Shown here: positions 1 through 9,448 of the stretch, piece after piece
Position numbering within the stretch: position 1 is the first letter of the stretch
How the letters are laid out: the number at the start of each line of letters is the position of its first letter
Assembly (NCBI RefSeq): GCF_022095615.2
Contig: NZ_CP155560.1
Location: forward strand, 491,995 to 555,994
Length of the DNA stretch: 64,000 bases
DNA from: Bacillus thuringiensis
GTDB taxonomy: Bacteria; Bacillota; Bacilli; Bacillales; Bacillaceae_G
Direction of reading: 5' to 3'
Program-made: the position numbers and the translations under genes
The notes under the pieces: model-generated
Told to the model about the DNA's origin: nothing
Seen by the model: only the letters and a program-made list of their open reading frames with translations
Database searches by the model: none

Positions 1-1
1 A

Positions 2-3000
2 CCAGCATCAAGACAAGCGCTTCAAAGCATGGCTACAAAGCCAGAGTGGTTTGTTCTATCAAATAACATTGATGAGTTTTCTAAAAGTTTAATTCAAACA
101 GTAAGCTCAGTTACTAAAAGCGAGAAGGATAAAATGGTTTTAGACTTTAATCGTGATTTAGATGTTATGGATATTCGTGTTGAAGGACCGAATGGTATGA
201 GCACTAAGCCGATTGTGAAAAATAACCAGTTGATTTGGGATTTAGAGGAGCAACCGGAAGGTGAATATACTCTTATTTATAAGAGTAAAGAAACAAAACC
301 TGATGTAAATGGATCTGAGGTTACTGGAGGTTTTCTGGTGTCCAGTGATAAAAAGTTTGAAATTCCAACTATAAAGGTGGCACCTAATCCGAATGCGATT
401 GATTGTGTACCAGGAAAGATTGAAGCTGAAAAGTTAGCGGATAAAAACTTAGTAAAAACAGGAGACAAAATAACATACACAATTATCGCAAAAAATGTAT
501 TAGATAAAACAACAGCAAAAAATGTTGTGATTGAAGATACATTGCCAGAAGGTTTAGAGTTAGATGCATCAAGCATACAGTTGGATGGAAAGAAAGTAGC
601 AGCTGAAGTAGAAGGAAATAGTTTAAAAGTAACAGTTCCACAAATCAAAGGTGTAGGGGAAGCTATAGTAACTTTTACAGCAAAAGTAACGATGGAAGAA
701 GCGGGAACGATTGAAAATATGGCAATCGTGATGGATCTGGAAGATTCTGAGAATCCGCATAAACCGAAAGTATCGATTGAAGTGGAGCCTAAAAAAGAAG
801 GAAATGTAGTAACGAAGTACGTTGATAAGGATGGAAACGAGTTAGTACCAGGAACGAGTACAACGGATCAAGTAGGAAAAGACTACAAAACAGAAAACAA
901 AGAAATCCCAGGATATAAGTTAGTAGAAAAGCCAAAGAATGCCGAAGGTAAGTATGAAGAAGGAACAACGGAAGTAATCTACGTATATGAAAAAGTAGAA
1001 GGAAGCGTAATAACGAAATACGTTGATAAGGATGGGAATGAGTTAGTTCCAGGAACCAATACAACGGATCAAGTAGGAAAAGACTACAAAACAGAGTCAA
1101 AAGACATTCCAGGATATAAGTTAGTAGAAAAGCCAAAGAATGCCGAAGGTAAGTATGAAGAAGGAACAACGGAAGTAATCTACGTATATGAAAAAGTAGA
1201 AGGAAACGTGGTAACAAAGTACGTAGATAAGGAAGGAAAAGAATTAGTTCCGGGAACAAGTACAACGGATCAAGTAGGAAAAGACTACAAAACGGAGTCA
1301 AAAGACATTCCGGGATATAAGTTAGTAGAAAAACCGAAAAATGCCGAAGGTAAGTATGAAGAAGGAACAACAGAAGTAATTTATGTATATGAAAAAGTAG
1401 AAGGAAACGTGGTAACAAAGTACGTAGATAAGGAAGGAAAAGAATTAGTTCCGGGAACAAGTACAACGGATCAAGTAGGAAAAGACTACAAAACGGAGTC
1501 AAAAGACATTCCGGGATATAAGTTAGTAGAAAAACCGAAAAATGCCGAAGGTAAGTATGAAGAAGGAACAACAGAAGTAATTTATGTATATGAAAAAGTA
1601 GAAGGAAACGTGGTAACAAAGTACGTAGATAAGGAAGGAAAAGAATTAGTTCCGGGAACAAGTACAACGGATCAAGTAGGAAAAGACTACAAAACGGAGT
1701 CAAAAGACATTCCGGGATATAAGTTAGTAGAAAAACCGAAAAATGCCGAAGGTAAGTATGAAGAAGGAACAACAGAAGTAATTTATGTATATGAAAAAGT
1801 AGAAGGAAACGTGGTAACAAAGTACGTAGATAAAGAAGGAAAAGAGTTAGTACCAGGAACAAGTACAACGGATCAAGTAGGAAAAGACTACAAAACAGAG
1901 TCAAAAGACATTCCAGGATATAAGCTAGTAGAAAAACCGAAAAATGCCGAAGGTAAATATGAAGAAGGAACGACGGAAGTAATCTATGTATACGAAAAAG
2001 TAGAAGGAAACGTAGTAACGAAGTACGTAGATAAGGAAGGAAAAGAGTTAGTACCAGGAACGAGTACAACGGATCAAGTAGGAAAAGACTACAAAACGGA
2101 GTCAAAAGACATTCCAGGATATAAGCTAGTAGAAAAACCGAAAAATGCCGAAGGTAAATATGAAGAAGGAACGATGGAAGTAGTCTATGTATATGAAAAA
2201 GTAGAAGGAAATGTAGTAACGAAATACGTAGATAAAGAAGGAAAAGAGTTAGTTCCGGGAACAAGTACAACGGATCAAGTAGGAAAAGACTACAAAACAG
2301 AATCAAAGGAAATTCCAGGATATAAGCTAGTAGAAAAACCGAAAAATGCCGAAGGTAAGTATGTAGAGGGAACGCAAGAAGTAATCTACGTATATGAAAA
2401 GATAGAAGAACCAAAACCAGAGGTAGAAGGTAGTGTAGTAACAAAGTACGTAGATAAAGAAGGAAAAGAAATCGTACAACGTAATACAACGACAGATAAG
2501 GTTGGAAAAGAGTACACAACAGAAAATAAAGAAATTCCAGGATATAAGCTAGTAGAAAAACCGAAAAATGCCGAAGGTAAGTATGTAGAGGGAACGCAAG
2601 AAGTAATCTACGTATATGAAAAGATAGAAGAACCAAAACCAGAGGTAGAAGGTAGTGTAGTAACGAAGTACGTAGATAAAGAAGGAAAAGAAATCGCACA
2701 ACGTAATACAACGACAGATAAGGTTGGAAAAGAGTACACAACAGAAAATAAAGAAATTCCAGGATATAAGCTAGTAGAAAAACCGAAAAATGCCGAAGGT
2801 AAGTATGTAGAGGGAACGCAAGAAGTAATCTACGTATATGAAAAGATAGAAGAACCAAAACCAGAGGTAGAAGGTAGTGTAGTAACGAAGTACGTAGATA
2901 AAGAAGGAAAAGAAATCGCACAACGTAATACAACAACGGATCAAGTAGGGAAAGGCTATACAACAGAAAATAAAGAGATCCCAGGATATAAGTTAGTAGA

Positions 3001-4150
3001 AAAACCAAAAAACGCCGAAGGTAAGTATGTAGAGGGAACGCAAGAAGTAATCTACGTATATGAAAAGATAGAAAAACCAAAACCAGAAATAGAAGGTAGT
3101 GTAGTAACGAAGTACGTAGATAAAGAAGGAAAAGAAATCGCACAACGTAATACAACAACGGATCAAGTAGGGAAAGGCTATACAACAGAAAATAAAGAGA
3201 TCCCAGGCTATAAGTTAGTAGAAAAACCAAAAAACGCCGAAGGTAAGTATGTAGAGGGAACGCAAGAAGTAATCTACGTATATGAAAAGATAGAAGAACC
3301 AAAACCAGAGGTAGAAGGTAGTGTAGTAACGAAGTACGTAGATAAAGAAGGAAAAGAGATTGCACAACGTAATACAACAACGGATCAAGTAGGGAAAGGC
3401 TATACAACAGAAAATAAAGAGATCCCAGGCTACAAGTTAGTAGAAAAACCAAAAAACGCCGAAGGTAAGTATGTAGAGGGAACGCAAGAAGTAATCTATG
3501 TATATGAAAAGATAAAAGAACCAAAACCAGAGGTAGAAGGTAGTGTAGTAACGAAGTACGTAGATAAAGAAGGAAAAGAAATCGCACAACGTAATACAAC
3601 GACAGATAAGGTTGGAAAAGAGTACACAACAGAAAATAAAGAGATCCCAGGCTATAAGTTAGTAGAAAAACCAAAAAACGCCGAAGGTAAGTATGTAGAG
3701 GGAACGCAAGAAGTAATCTACGTATATGAAAAGATAGAAGAACCAAAACCAGAGGTAGAAGGTAGTGTAGTAACGAAGTACGTAGATAAGGATGGAAATG
3801 ATATAATACCGGGAATAAGTACAACAGATAAAGTCGGAAACGATTATCAAACAGAGTCAAAAGACATTCCAGGCTACAAGTTGATAGAAAAACCGAAAAA
3901 CGCCAAAGGTAAGTATGTAGAAGGATCAACGGAGGTCATTTACGTATATGAAAAGGTGGAAGAACCGAATGCTCCAATGGATCCAAAAGATTCAAATAAT
4001 CCAAAGGAACAATCAAAAGATGAATCTTTGAAAAAAGAAAAGCCTATATTACCAAACACTGGTGCGAAAGAGGGGTCATTATTCTGGGCGATTTTATGTA
4101 TCATATCAGGATTATTACTGATCTCTAATAGAACTAAAAAGAATTTCTAA
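2..4150 (+). CDS. LPXTG-anchored surface adhesin with MucBP-like repeats (5' end outside window)
   Basis: Cell-wall-anchored adhesin, probably attached by sortase. The frame is open from base 2 and the ATG at 29 has no ribosome site, so the gene starts upstream of the window. The first ~45 residues look like the end of a von Willebrand A domain. A DUF11-like beta domain follows (about residues 130-255 counted from the ATG at 29). Then come 15 tandem MucBP-like repeats starting near 800 and each opening with G(N/S)VVTKYVDK. The first seven units are 201 bp; units 8 to 14 are 222 bp because of an inserted EPKPEVE linker. The protein ends with LPNTG, a hydrophobic segment and a lysine-rich tail. 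Repeats 3-5 are almost identical in DNA, which suggests recent expansion. The long antisense ORF over the repeats is a codon shadow. Binding to mucin or glycans is inferred from the family. Confidence 0.9.
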   Translation, partial: PASRQALQSMATKPEWFVLSNNIDEFSKSLIQTVSSVTKSEKDKMVLDFNRDLDVMDIRVEGPNGMSTKPIVKNNQLIWDLEEQPEGEYTLIYKSKETKPDVNGSEVTGGFLVSSDKKFEIPTIKVAPNPNAIDCVPGKIEAEKLADKNLVKTGDKITYTIIAKNVLDKTTAKNVVIEDTLPEGLELDASSIQLDGKKVAAEVEGNSLKVTVPQIKGVGEAIVTFTAKVTMEEAGTIENMAIVMDLEDSENPHKPKVSIEVEPKKEGNVVTKYVDKDGNELVPGTSTTDQVGKDYKTENKEIPGYKLVEKPKNAEGKYEEGTTEVIYVYEKVEGSVITKYVDKDGNELVPGTNTTDQVGKDYKTESKDIPGYKLVEKPKNAEGKYEEGTTEVIYVYEKVEGNVVTKYVDKEGKELVPGTSTTDQVGKDYKTESKDIPGYKLVEKPKNAEGKYEEGTTEVIYVYEKVEGNVVTKYVDKEGKELVPGTSTTDQVGKDYKTESKDIPGYKLVEKPKNAEGKYEEGTTEVIYVYEKVEGNVVTKYVDKEGKELVPGTSTTDQVGKDYKTESKDIPGYKLVEKPKNAEGKYEEGTTEVIYVYEKVEGNVVTKYVDKEGKELVPGTSTTDQVGKDYKTESKDIPGYKLVEKPKNAEGKYEEGTTEVIYVYEKVEGNVVTKYVDKEGKELVPGTSTTDQVGKDYKTESKDIPGYKLVEKPKNAEGKYEEGTMEVVYVYEKVEGNVVTKYVDKEGKELVPGTSTTDQVGKDYKTESKEIPGYKLVEKPKNAEGKYVEGTQEVIYVYEKIEEPKPEVEGSVVTKYVDKEGKEIVQRNTTTDKVGKEYTTENKEIPGYKLVEKPKNAEGKYVEGTQEVIYVYEKIEEPKPEVEGSVVTKYVDKEGKEIAQRNTTTDKVGKEYTTENKEIPGYKLVEKPKNAEGKYVEGTQEVIYVYEKIEEPKPEVEGSVVTKYVDKEGKEIAQRNTTTDQVGKGYTTENKEIPGYKLVEKPKNAEGKYVEGTQEVIYVYEKIEKPKPEIEGSVVTKYVDKEGKEIAQRNTTTDQVGKGYTTENKEIPGYKLVEKPKNAEGKYVEGTQEVIYVYEKIEEPKPEVEGSVVTKYVDKEGKEIAQRNTTTDQVGKGYTTENKEIPGYKLVEKPKNAEGKYVEGTQEVIYVYEKIKEPKPEVEGSVVTKYVDKEGKEIAQRNTTTDKVGKEYTTENKEIPGYKLVEKPKNAEGKYVEGTQEVIYVYEKIEEPKPEVEGSVVTKYVDKDGNDIIPGISTTDKVGNDYQTESKDIPGYKLIEKPKNAKGKYVEGSTEVIYVYEKVEEPNAPMDPKDSNNPKEQSKDESLKKEKPILPNTGAKEGSLFWAILCIISGLLLISNRTKKNF
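800..3965 (+). repeat. 15 tandem MucBP-coding repeats (201 bp then 222 bp units)
   Basis: Unit starts are at about 800, 1001, 1202, 1403, 1604, 1805, 2006, 2207, 2429, 2651, 2873, 3095, 3317, 3539 and 3761. Two sequence classes exist: early units carry ELVPGTSTTD and later ones EIAQRNTTTD. The last unit reverts to a PG-type sequence (DIIPGISTTD). Confidence 0.9.
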
Positions 4151-4220
4151 CATATGTAAATTTGAAATTAGCACTTTTAAGACGTCACTATAATGCGACA
4201 AAGTAGTTTAGTAAGAACAA

Positions 4221-4260
4221 AGGATATGAATTCAATAGTAAGTTGAATTCATATCCTATT
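4221..4260 (+). terminator. Terminator of the adhesin gene
   Basis: A near-perfect inverted repeat (AGGATATGAATTCA ... TGAATTCATATCCT) is followed by a short T-rich tail. The IS605-type left end begins directly in that tail at 4264. Confidence 0.75.
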
Positions 4261-4263
4261 TAT

Positions 4264-5644
4264 CATTTTAGCCAAGAAGACTCCTTCCTCAAAGAACGCG
4301 AAGTGAGTAGGTGGGAGATGAATTGGCTTCGAACAAGAGATGGCAGGAAGCCATCTTAATTGTTCGACATACATAAAGTGTTACTTCACTATCCATCGAA
4401 TGTACGTTTGGTTTATAATATTCATATACCGAAATGGAGGTGAATCAAATGATAATTAATAAAGCCTTTAAGTTTCGTATCTATCCAAATCATGCACAAG
4501 CAATTCTAATTAATAAAACGATAGGTTGTTCTCGCTTTGTATTCAATCATTTCCTATCCCTATGGGATCACGCATATAAAGAAACTGGAAAAGGTTTAAC
4601 ATATGGTACATGCTCTGCCAAACTTCCTGCCATGAAGAAAGAGTTTGTTTGGCTCAAAGAAGTGGATAGTATCGCTATTCAGTCGTCTGTTCGCAACCTT
4701 GCGGATGCGTATACACGCTTTTTCAAAAAACAAAATAGTGCCCCGCGTTTCAAATCCAAGAAGAATAACGTACAATCTTATATCACAAAACAAACAAATG
4801 AAAACATTGCCATTGTAGGAAACAAAATAAAATTGCCAAAACTAGGTCTTGTTCGATTTGCCAAAAGTCGTGAAATAACGGGACGTATTGTAAATGCTAC
4901 AGTTAGACGAAACCCTTCTGATAGATATTTTGTGTCACTATTAGTTGAAACAGAAGTACAAGAACTTCCGAAAACTCATTCTTACATTGGGATAGATGTA
5001 GGACTAAAAGATTTCGCTATTTTGTCAGATGGAAAACCCTATGAAAATCCGAAGTTTTTCCGATTATTAGAAGATAAGTTGGCGAAAGCACAGCGTGTTC
5101 TTTCTAGAAGAATGAAAGGATCATCTCGTTGGAATAAACAACGAGTAAAAATAGCTAGAATTCATGAATACATATCAAATGCTAGAAAAGATTACTTAGA
5201 CAAAATCTCAACTGAAATCATCAAAAACCACGATGTTATCGGTATAGAGGATTTGCAAGTATCAAATATGTTGAAAAATCGTAAGTTAGCAAAAGCAATT
5301 AGTGAAGTATCTTGGTCACAGTTTCGAACCATGTTGGAATATAAAGCAAAATGGTATGGCAAACAAGTCATTGTCGTATCGAAAACATTTGCTTCCAGCC
5401 AATTATGCTCTTGTTGTGGATATCAAAACAAAGACGTTAAAAATCTAAACCTACGTAAATGGGACTGTCCTTCTTGTCGTACACACCATGATAGGGATAT
5501 TAACGCAAGTATCAATATAAAGAATGAAGCAATAAGACTTCTAACCGCAGGGATTGCGGGGTTAGCCTAATCAATTAGAGTTCGATAGAACTTTTTACTT
5601 AGGAATCCCTCACTTCTAAACGAAGTGAAAGTGGGGGTAGTTCA
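4264..5644 (+). mobile_element. TnpB-only IS605/IS1341-type element
   Basis: The element contains tnpB but no Y1 transposase tnpA, so it is non-autonomous. The left end (CATTTTAGCCAAGAAGACTC) follows TTTAT at 4259-4263, which fits an IS605-type target or target-adjacent motif. Two further left-end copies (50109, 61146) follow TTTAC and TTTAT and support this boundary. The right end holds a GC-rich hairpin (CCTCACTTC ... GAAGTGAAAGTGGGGG) near 5606-5637. Its exact last base cannot be fixed from one copy; about 5640-5645 is an estimate. A guide (omega) RNA would be expected to cover the 3' end of tnpB and this hairpin. Confidence 0.75.
4449..5570 (+). CDS. tnpB: TnpB, RNA-guided transposon-encoded nuclease
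   Basis: TnpB is the ancestor-type nuclease of Cas12 and uses an omega RNA made from the element's right end. All key parts are visible: an N-terminal helix-turn-helix region (residues ~1-60), Ruv[13 protein letters not shown] (catalytic Asp), RuvC-II GIEDL (catalytic Glu), a zinc finger with CSCCG and CPSC pairs, and Ruv[12 protein letters not shown] (catalytic Asp). At 373 residues it has family length and no frameshift, so it is probably active. I chose the ATG at 4449 because GGAGGTG lies directly upstream; the ATG at 4434 would put the ribosome site inside the gene. No TnpA is present to move the element. Confidence 0.92.
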   Translation: MIINKAFKFRIYPNHAQAILINKTIGCSRFVFNHFLSLWDHAYKETGKGLTYGTCSAKLPAMKKEFVWLKEVDSIAIQSSVRNLADAYTRFFKKQNSAPRFKSKKNNVQSYITKQTNENIAIVGNKIKLPKLGLVRFAKSREITGRIVNATVRRNPSDRYFVSLLVETEVQELPKTHSYIGIDVGLKDFAILSDGKPYENPKFFRLLEDKLAKAQRVLSRRMKGSSRWNKQRVKIARIHEYISNARKDYLDKISTEIIKNHDVIGIEDLQVSNMLKNRKLAKAISEVSWSQFRTMLEYKAKWYGKQVIVVSKTFASSQLCSCCGYQNKDVKNLNLRKWDCPSCRTHHDRDINASINIKNEAIRLLTAGIAGLA

Positions 5645-6287
5645 AGATGGAATTACAGCATTAGATGCAATTGGGCCGTATGAGGTATTTGCTGCAGGAA
5701 CAAGTAGTACAATTAAGTTTGTTGCAAAGAAAAAGGGATTGATTAAGCTTGATTCAAAGATGGGCTATTTGCATGCCGATTATAGCTTTTCTGAAATTCA
5801 CTCAGCTGATGTTCTTGTTATTCCTGGATGTCGTCCTCCTAGCTATAAGGCACCTATGAATGACAAAGAATCTTTACAATGGATTCGTCAAATACACAAA
5901 ACTACGAAATGGACTACAACGGTTTGTAATGGTTCCTTAATATTAGGCGCTACAGGTTTATTAAATGGTGTAAAAGCTACAAGTCATTGGGGATCTTATG
6001 AGCTATTATCTTCTCTTGGAGCGATTCCAACTGAGGAGAGGGTAGTTTATCATAATAAAATTATAACAGCGGCTGGTGTTTCAGCAGGTATTGATATGGC
6101 TCTAAATTTAGTAGCATGTGAATATGGAGAAGAAGTAGGAAAAGCAGCTCAATTAATTTTGGAATATGATCCACAACCTCCTTTTAATACTGGATCACCT
6201 AAAAACGCACCTGCGCAATTGTTAGAACAACTAAGAATAGGATTAAAAAAAATGGAAGAGGAGAACCTCGATTTAAAGAGTATGTGA
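5625..6287 (+). CDS. DJ-1/PfpI family protein, isonitrile hydratase-like, 5' end rebuilt by the IS element
   Basis: Glutamine-amidotransferase-like fold of the DJ-1/PfpI superfamily. The nucleophile elbow VCNGS (Cys) and the following GATGLLNG, ATSHW and EYDPQPPF segments resemble isonitrile hydratase (InhA) and AraC-type amidase domains. The frame opens at a GTG at 5625 that lies inside the IS right-end hairpin, so the native first few residues and promoter were displaced by the insertion. What remains is nearly full length (220 aa; relatives are ~225-230). Whether it is translated depends on a start and promoter supplied by the IS end. Enzymatic activity is inferred only from the family. 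Confidence 0.72.
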   Translation: MKVGVVQDGITALDAIGPYEVFAAGTSSTIKFVAKKKGLIKLDSKMGYLHADYSFSEIHSADVLVIPGCRPPSYKAPMNDKESLQWIRQIHKTTKWTTTVCNGSLILGATGLLNGVKATSHWGSYELLSSLGAIPTEERVVYHNKIITAAGVSAGIDMALNLVACEYGEEVGKAAQLILEYDPQPPFNTGSPKNAPAQLLEQLRIGLKKMEEENLDLKSM

Positions 6288-6338
6288 GGGGGAATGAGTT
6301 TAACCTTTCTGGTTTAGATGAAAAATTAGTATCTAATG

Positions 6339-6378
6339 AAATAAAAATCCTATCTTTATAAAGGTAGGATTTTTATAT
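6339..6378 (+). terminator. Rho-independent terminator
   Basis: The hairpin AAAATCCTATCTTTATAAAGGTAGGATTTTT with a T-tract ends the DJ-1/PfpI transcript. Confidence 0.75.
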
Positions 6379-6566
6379 TACATAGTAAAATGGTTATTAG
6401 AAAATGTACAATTTAAATTGAAGCTTGAAATACGTTGGATGTCTAGTTATAGTTTAGAAATTTTTTAGTATCTTACAAAAACGTAATGTTAGTGTCACGT
6501 TAATGAATTTTTGCATTAAGAAGATTAGGATATAATTTTTGTGAAAAGAGATGCGAGGTGAATAAT

Positions 6567-6914
6567 ATGAAACGAATTATGCTTATGTGTAGTGTTTTTG
6601 TTTTCTTTACAGTATTATTAACAGGTTGTAACCTAAACCGTCTTGGTACAGATACATATTATGTGCAAATTACCAAGGATGGTGAAAAATTAAAAGAGAA
6701 AAATGTAAACGGGGATACGACTTACGAATATAAATTATCTGGATTTGATAAAGATGGTAAAGAGAAAGAAATGGAGTTTACAGCGTTAAAAAACCTTCGT
6801 AAAGAAGCGTTTTTACGTATATATTACTCTGAAAAAAAAGGTGTGGAATCTTGGGAAGAGGTTAAGAAAGACGAACTCCCTACAAAGGTGAAAGAAAAAT
6901 TAAAAGTGGATTAA
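6567..6914 (+). CDS. YxeA-like (DUF1093) lipoprotein
   Basis: Small exported lipoprotein of 115 residues. It has a hydrophobic signal (residues ~2-20) ending in the lipobox LLTGC, then a YYVQI segment and a lysine-rich beta domain typical of the YxeA/DUF1093 family. The ATG at 6567 is preferred because GAGGTGA lies just upstream; the GTG at 6558 overlaps that site. It stands alone between terminators. The family role is not established. Confidence 0.7.
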   Translation: MKRIMLMCSVFVFFTVLLTGCNLNRLGTDTYYVQITKDGEKLKEKNVNGDTTYEYKLSGFDKDGKEKEMEFTALKNLRKEAFLRIYYSEKKGVESWEEVKKDELPTKVKEKLKVD

Positions 6915-6997
6915 TATATATAAGTCTTTATAAGAGCAATATATCCTCAAATTATTAGAATGTATATGGAAATAGGCTAAATTTCTTTAGAGTTGCA

Positions 6998-7033
6998 AAA
7001 GCAAGAGACTGACAGTTATTGTCAGTCTTTTAC
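6998..7033 (+). terminator. Terminator-like hairpin
   Basis: AAGAGACTGACAGTTATTGTCAGTCTTTT. The rest of 6915-7283 shows no gene; a -10-like TATAAT near 7246-7256 precedes the toxin-antitoxin pair. Confidence 0.6.
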
Positions 7034-7283
7034 TTTTGTAGGACAAAATATAAAAGGCATTTAACAGGCGAAGTATGGGATTATTAACAATTATTTAAGA
7101 AGCAAAGCTACAATATACCTACTCCTGAATTATAATAATTTTAGGTCAGAAATAAGCTTCAAATTTTGTAAGGAGTTAAGTACTAAAAAGTCTTAATTTT
7201 GTTTAAGGATTTGTAGTCGTTTAAAGGATTTATGATTGGTTATGATATAATAAAATTCAAGTATAATAAGGGGGATTAATTAG

Positions 7284-7691
7284 ATGATTTTTCAAAGCAT
7301 GAAAACAGCTATTATAGAAAAATTACAAGAGACGGTGAATCCCTATTGGATAATTGTGTTTGGATCAATGGCTGAGAACAGAGAACGAGAAGATAGTGAT
7401 ATTGATATAGCTTATTTAAGTGACGCAACTTTAGGGAACTATGAACGTTTTTTATTAGCACAAGAGTTAGCTAACATTGTTCATAGAGATGTTGATTTAG
7501 TTGACTTATCCGAAGCTTCTACAGTTTTTCAAGCTCAGATTATACATACAGGAAAGACAATATTTTGTTCGGATGATAAACGTAAGGTCGTTTTTGAAAT
7601 GAAAACCTTAAAAATGTATTCTAAATTGAATGAAGAACGACAGGTAGTATTTGATGATATAAAGAAAAGAGGTTCAATATATGAAGAATGA
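7284..7691 (+). CDS. mntA: MntA-type nucleotidyltransferase antitoxin
   Basis: Minimal nucleotidyltransferase of 135 residues. The signature GSMAENREREDSDIDIAYL (GSx10-12DxD) around residues 28-46 is intact. In characterised MntA-HepT pairs this enzyme AMPylates a tyrosine of the HEPN toxin and silences it. The gene has the good ribosome site AAGGGGG and overlaps the next gene by 11 bp, the usual arrangement for this pair. The role is inferred from the family plus the neighbour. Confidence 0.85.
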   Translation: MIFQSMKTAIIEKLQETVNPYWIIVFGSMAENREREDSDIDIAYLSDATLGNYERFLLAQELANIVHRDVDLVDLSEASTVFQAQIIHTGKTIFCSDDKRKVVFEMKTLKMYSKLNEERQVVFDDIKKRGSIYEE

Positions 7692-8094
7692 GGTTATTTT
7701 AAATAAAATTTCTACAATAGAGCGTTGTATAAAAAGAATCCAAGATGTGTATGGAAATGCTCCTGAAAATTTAGAGGATTTTACAAAACAAGATTCAATA
7801 ATATTGAACATACAAAGAGCTTGTGAAGCGAGTATTGATTTAGCGATGCATATTGTTGCAGGGAAAAAATTAGGACTACCCCAATCTAGTCGAGAAGCCT
7901 TTGATTTGTTGGTTACAGCAGGATTACTTAGCGCTGATCTAGCAAATAAGTTAAAGGCGATGGTTGGGTTTCGTAATATTGCTGTTCATGATTATCAAAG
8001 TGTAAATTTAGATATTGTTCGTCAAATTATTGAAAAACATTTAACTGATTTTAAACTATTTACGAAAGAAGTAATGGGGATTTTGGAATTTTAG
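7681..8094 (+). CDS. hepT: HepT-type HEPN ribonuclease toxin (DUF86)
   Basis: All-alpha HEPN protein of 137 residues. The catalytic Rx4-6H motif followed by Tyr is present as RNIAVHDY near residue 100; the Tyr matches the residue AMPylated by MntA in studied systems. Translation is probably coupled, since the ATG lies inside the end of mntA. The pair is a type VII-like toxin-antitoxin module that may act in plasmid/island stability or phage defence. Confidence 0.85.
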   Translation: MKNEVILNKISTIERCIKRIQDVYGNAPENLEDFTKQDSIILNIQRACEASIDLAMHIVAGKKLGLPQSSREAFDLLVTAGLLSADLANKLKAMVGFRNIAVHDYQSVNLDIVRQIIEKHLTDFKLFTKEVMGILEF

Positions 8095-8318
8095 GCGAAA
8101 GAACAAAATAATAGAGCTGAGAAAGAAAGTAATTTATACCAGCTATTTAAACAATTACTTAATTTCGTAAAAAGAAAAGCGGTCATAAGATGAATTTGTT
8201 CATGTAGATGTGAATCTTTGCATGAAATGTATGTAGATAATAGTAGGAGCAATAGCCATATACAATTTTATCAACAAATAAGTAAATATTTTTAAAACTA
8301 ATTTTTATACATATAATG

Positions 8319-8368
8319 TATACCGAAAACAAAAAGTTTCCTTATGGAAACTTTTTTGTTTTCGGTAA
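8319..8368. terminator. Long near-perfect hairpin, probable bidirectional terminator
   Basis: ACCGAAAACAAAAAGTTTCC and its complement flank the loop TTAT, giving a stem of about 20 bp. No gene is seen in 8095-8498 apart from this structure. Confidence 0.65.
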
Positions 8369-8498
8369 GTTTACAACAATTAATTAATATACAGTTTTTG
8401 AGAAAAATGATGAATCATGTCAAATCATCTTCATTTACTCAAACATAAACGTAGTATACAAATGAAGCATATCCAAAATAATTAAAGGGGCTGAAAAA

Positions 8499-8909
8499 AT
8501 GATTAAAAAACTTATTATTGGTTCTATTGCTTTAGGCGTAACAATAGGAGTGAGTAAACCTACATTTGCTGCTACAATGCATTCTCCATCACAGTTTAAT
8601 GAAACTCCAAATTTCTATGTGCAATCCCTAGATTCTCCATGGCAGTATCTAGGACAAACTTCAAGGGAACTCCAAATTAAAAGTAAGGATCCAAAAGTAC
8701 TAGCTTTTGAACTAGCGAAAGAAGCACCATTTTACGAGGAAGAATTAGTAGACATATGTTCTGCAATTTTAGATGCGAATGTAGATGTTGTATATTGGAC
8801 AAGTAAGGAATGGGTTAGATTTGAAGCAGGAAATTATGAGTTTAAACATGAAATTAAAATTTTTAGAGATAAAGAACGTCAGAAATTAATTACTGCACTA
8901 GAATCTTAG
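8499..8909 (+). CDS. Secreted protein of unknown function
   Basis: 136 residues with a clear signal peptide (MIKKLIIGSIALGVTIGVSK, cleavage probably after TFAA). The mature part is mixed alpha/beta with many acidic residues and no family I can name. The start has the ribosome site AAAGGGG. It stands alone, next to an IS3 relic downstream. Confidence 0.7.
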   Translation: MIKKLIIGSIALGVTIGVSKPTFAATMHSPSQFNETPNFYVQSLDSPWQYLGQTSRELQIKSKDPKVLAFELAKEAPFYEEELVDICSAILDANVDVVYWTSKEWVRFEAGNYEFKHEIKIFRDKERQKLITALES

Positions 8910-8929
8910 ACCTTTTACAAAAAGAAGCT

Positions 8930-9095
8930 ATGCTATACTCCCCTTATAGTAGATAGGATAAAGAGAACACATTAACCTATTTACTATGGAGGGGAGTTTT
9001 CTATGAGTAAAATTAGCACCACTGATGAAGTAGAATTTAAGAAAAAAGCAGTCGATTTATATTAAAAGAAGGAATGACATATAAATAATTGAGTC
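8930..9095 (+). pseudogene. IS3-family left end with truncated orfA
   Basis: A subterminal inverted repeat (CTCCCCTTATAGTAGATAGG ... CCTATTTACTATGGAGGGGAG) ends in the ribosome site of a short frame starting MSKISTTDEVEFKKKAVDLY at 9003 and stopping at 9065. After a single-base slip the reading continues LKEGMTYK, as in IS3-type OrfA. Only the end and the start of orfA survive. The stretch 9096-9340 holds further frame-broken coding-like sequence that I cannot assign. Confidence 0.5.
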
Positions 9096-9339
9096 TTTTT
9101 TTGTTTAACATGTGTACGTTTATTACTGATGAAAATCGTACTACAATTACATCCATGGCTTATTTTTTAGGAGTATGTCCTTTAGTATTTATTAATACAT
9201 AAGTTTCGTAATAAGAATTTACTGATTGTGCTATTTCAGATGATTTTAAGATAATTGAAGAAATATATTGGATTAAGCTAAAAGGGTTTAGGCTAACTTT
9301 TTAAAATGTTATAGAAAAATAAGGAAAATAGTTATAAAA

Positions 9340-9378
9340 TAGGAAACTGGAAGGAACTTTCCAGTTTGTTTTTGTTGT
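9340..9378 (+). terminator. Terminator-like hairpin
   Basis: AAACTGGAAGGAACTTTCCAGTTTGTTTTTG. Confidence 0.65.
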
Positions 9379-9448
9379 GCGAGATAAAGATGGCCAAAGA
9401 TGAGAGCTTAAGAATTCTTTTCTTTGTCTAAAACTAACACTTAACATA

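Noticed and set aside
789..3929. 1046-codon antisense open frame over the adhesin repeats
   Set aside because: It is the complement of a repetitive lysine/glutamate-rich coding region, gives an implausible Leu/Phe-rich repeat and has no ribosome site.
800..3965. Regular ~200-bp repeats considered as a CRISPR-like array
   Set aside because: Units are in-frame protein repeats without unique spacers or cas genes.
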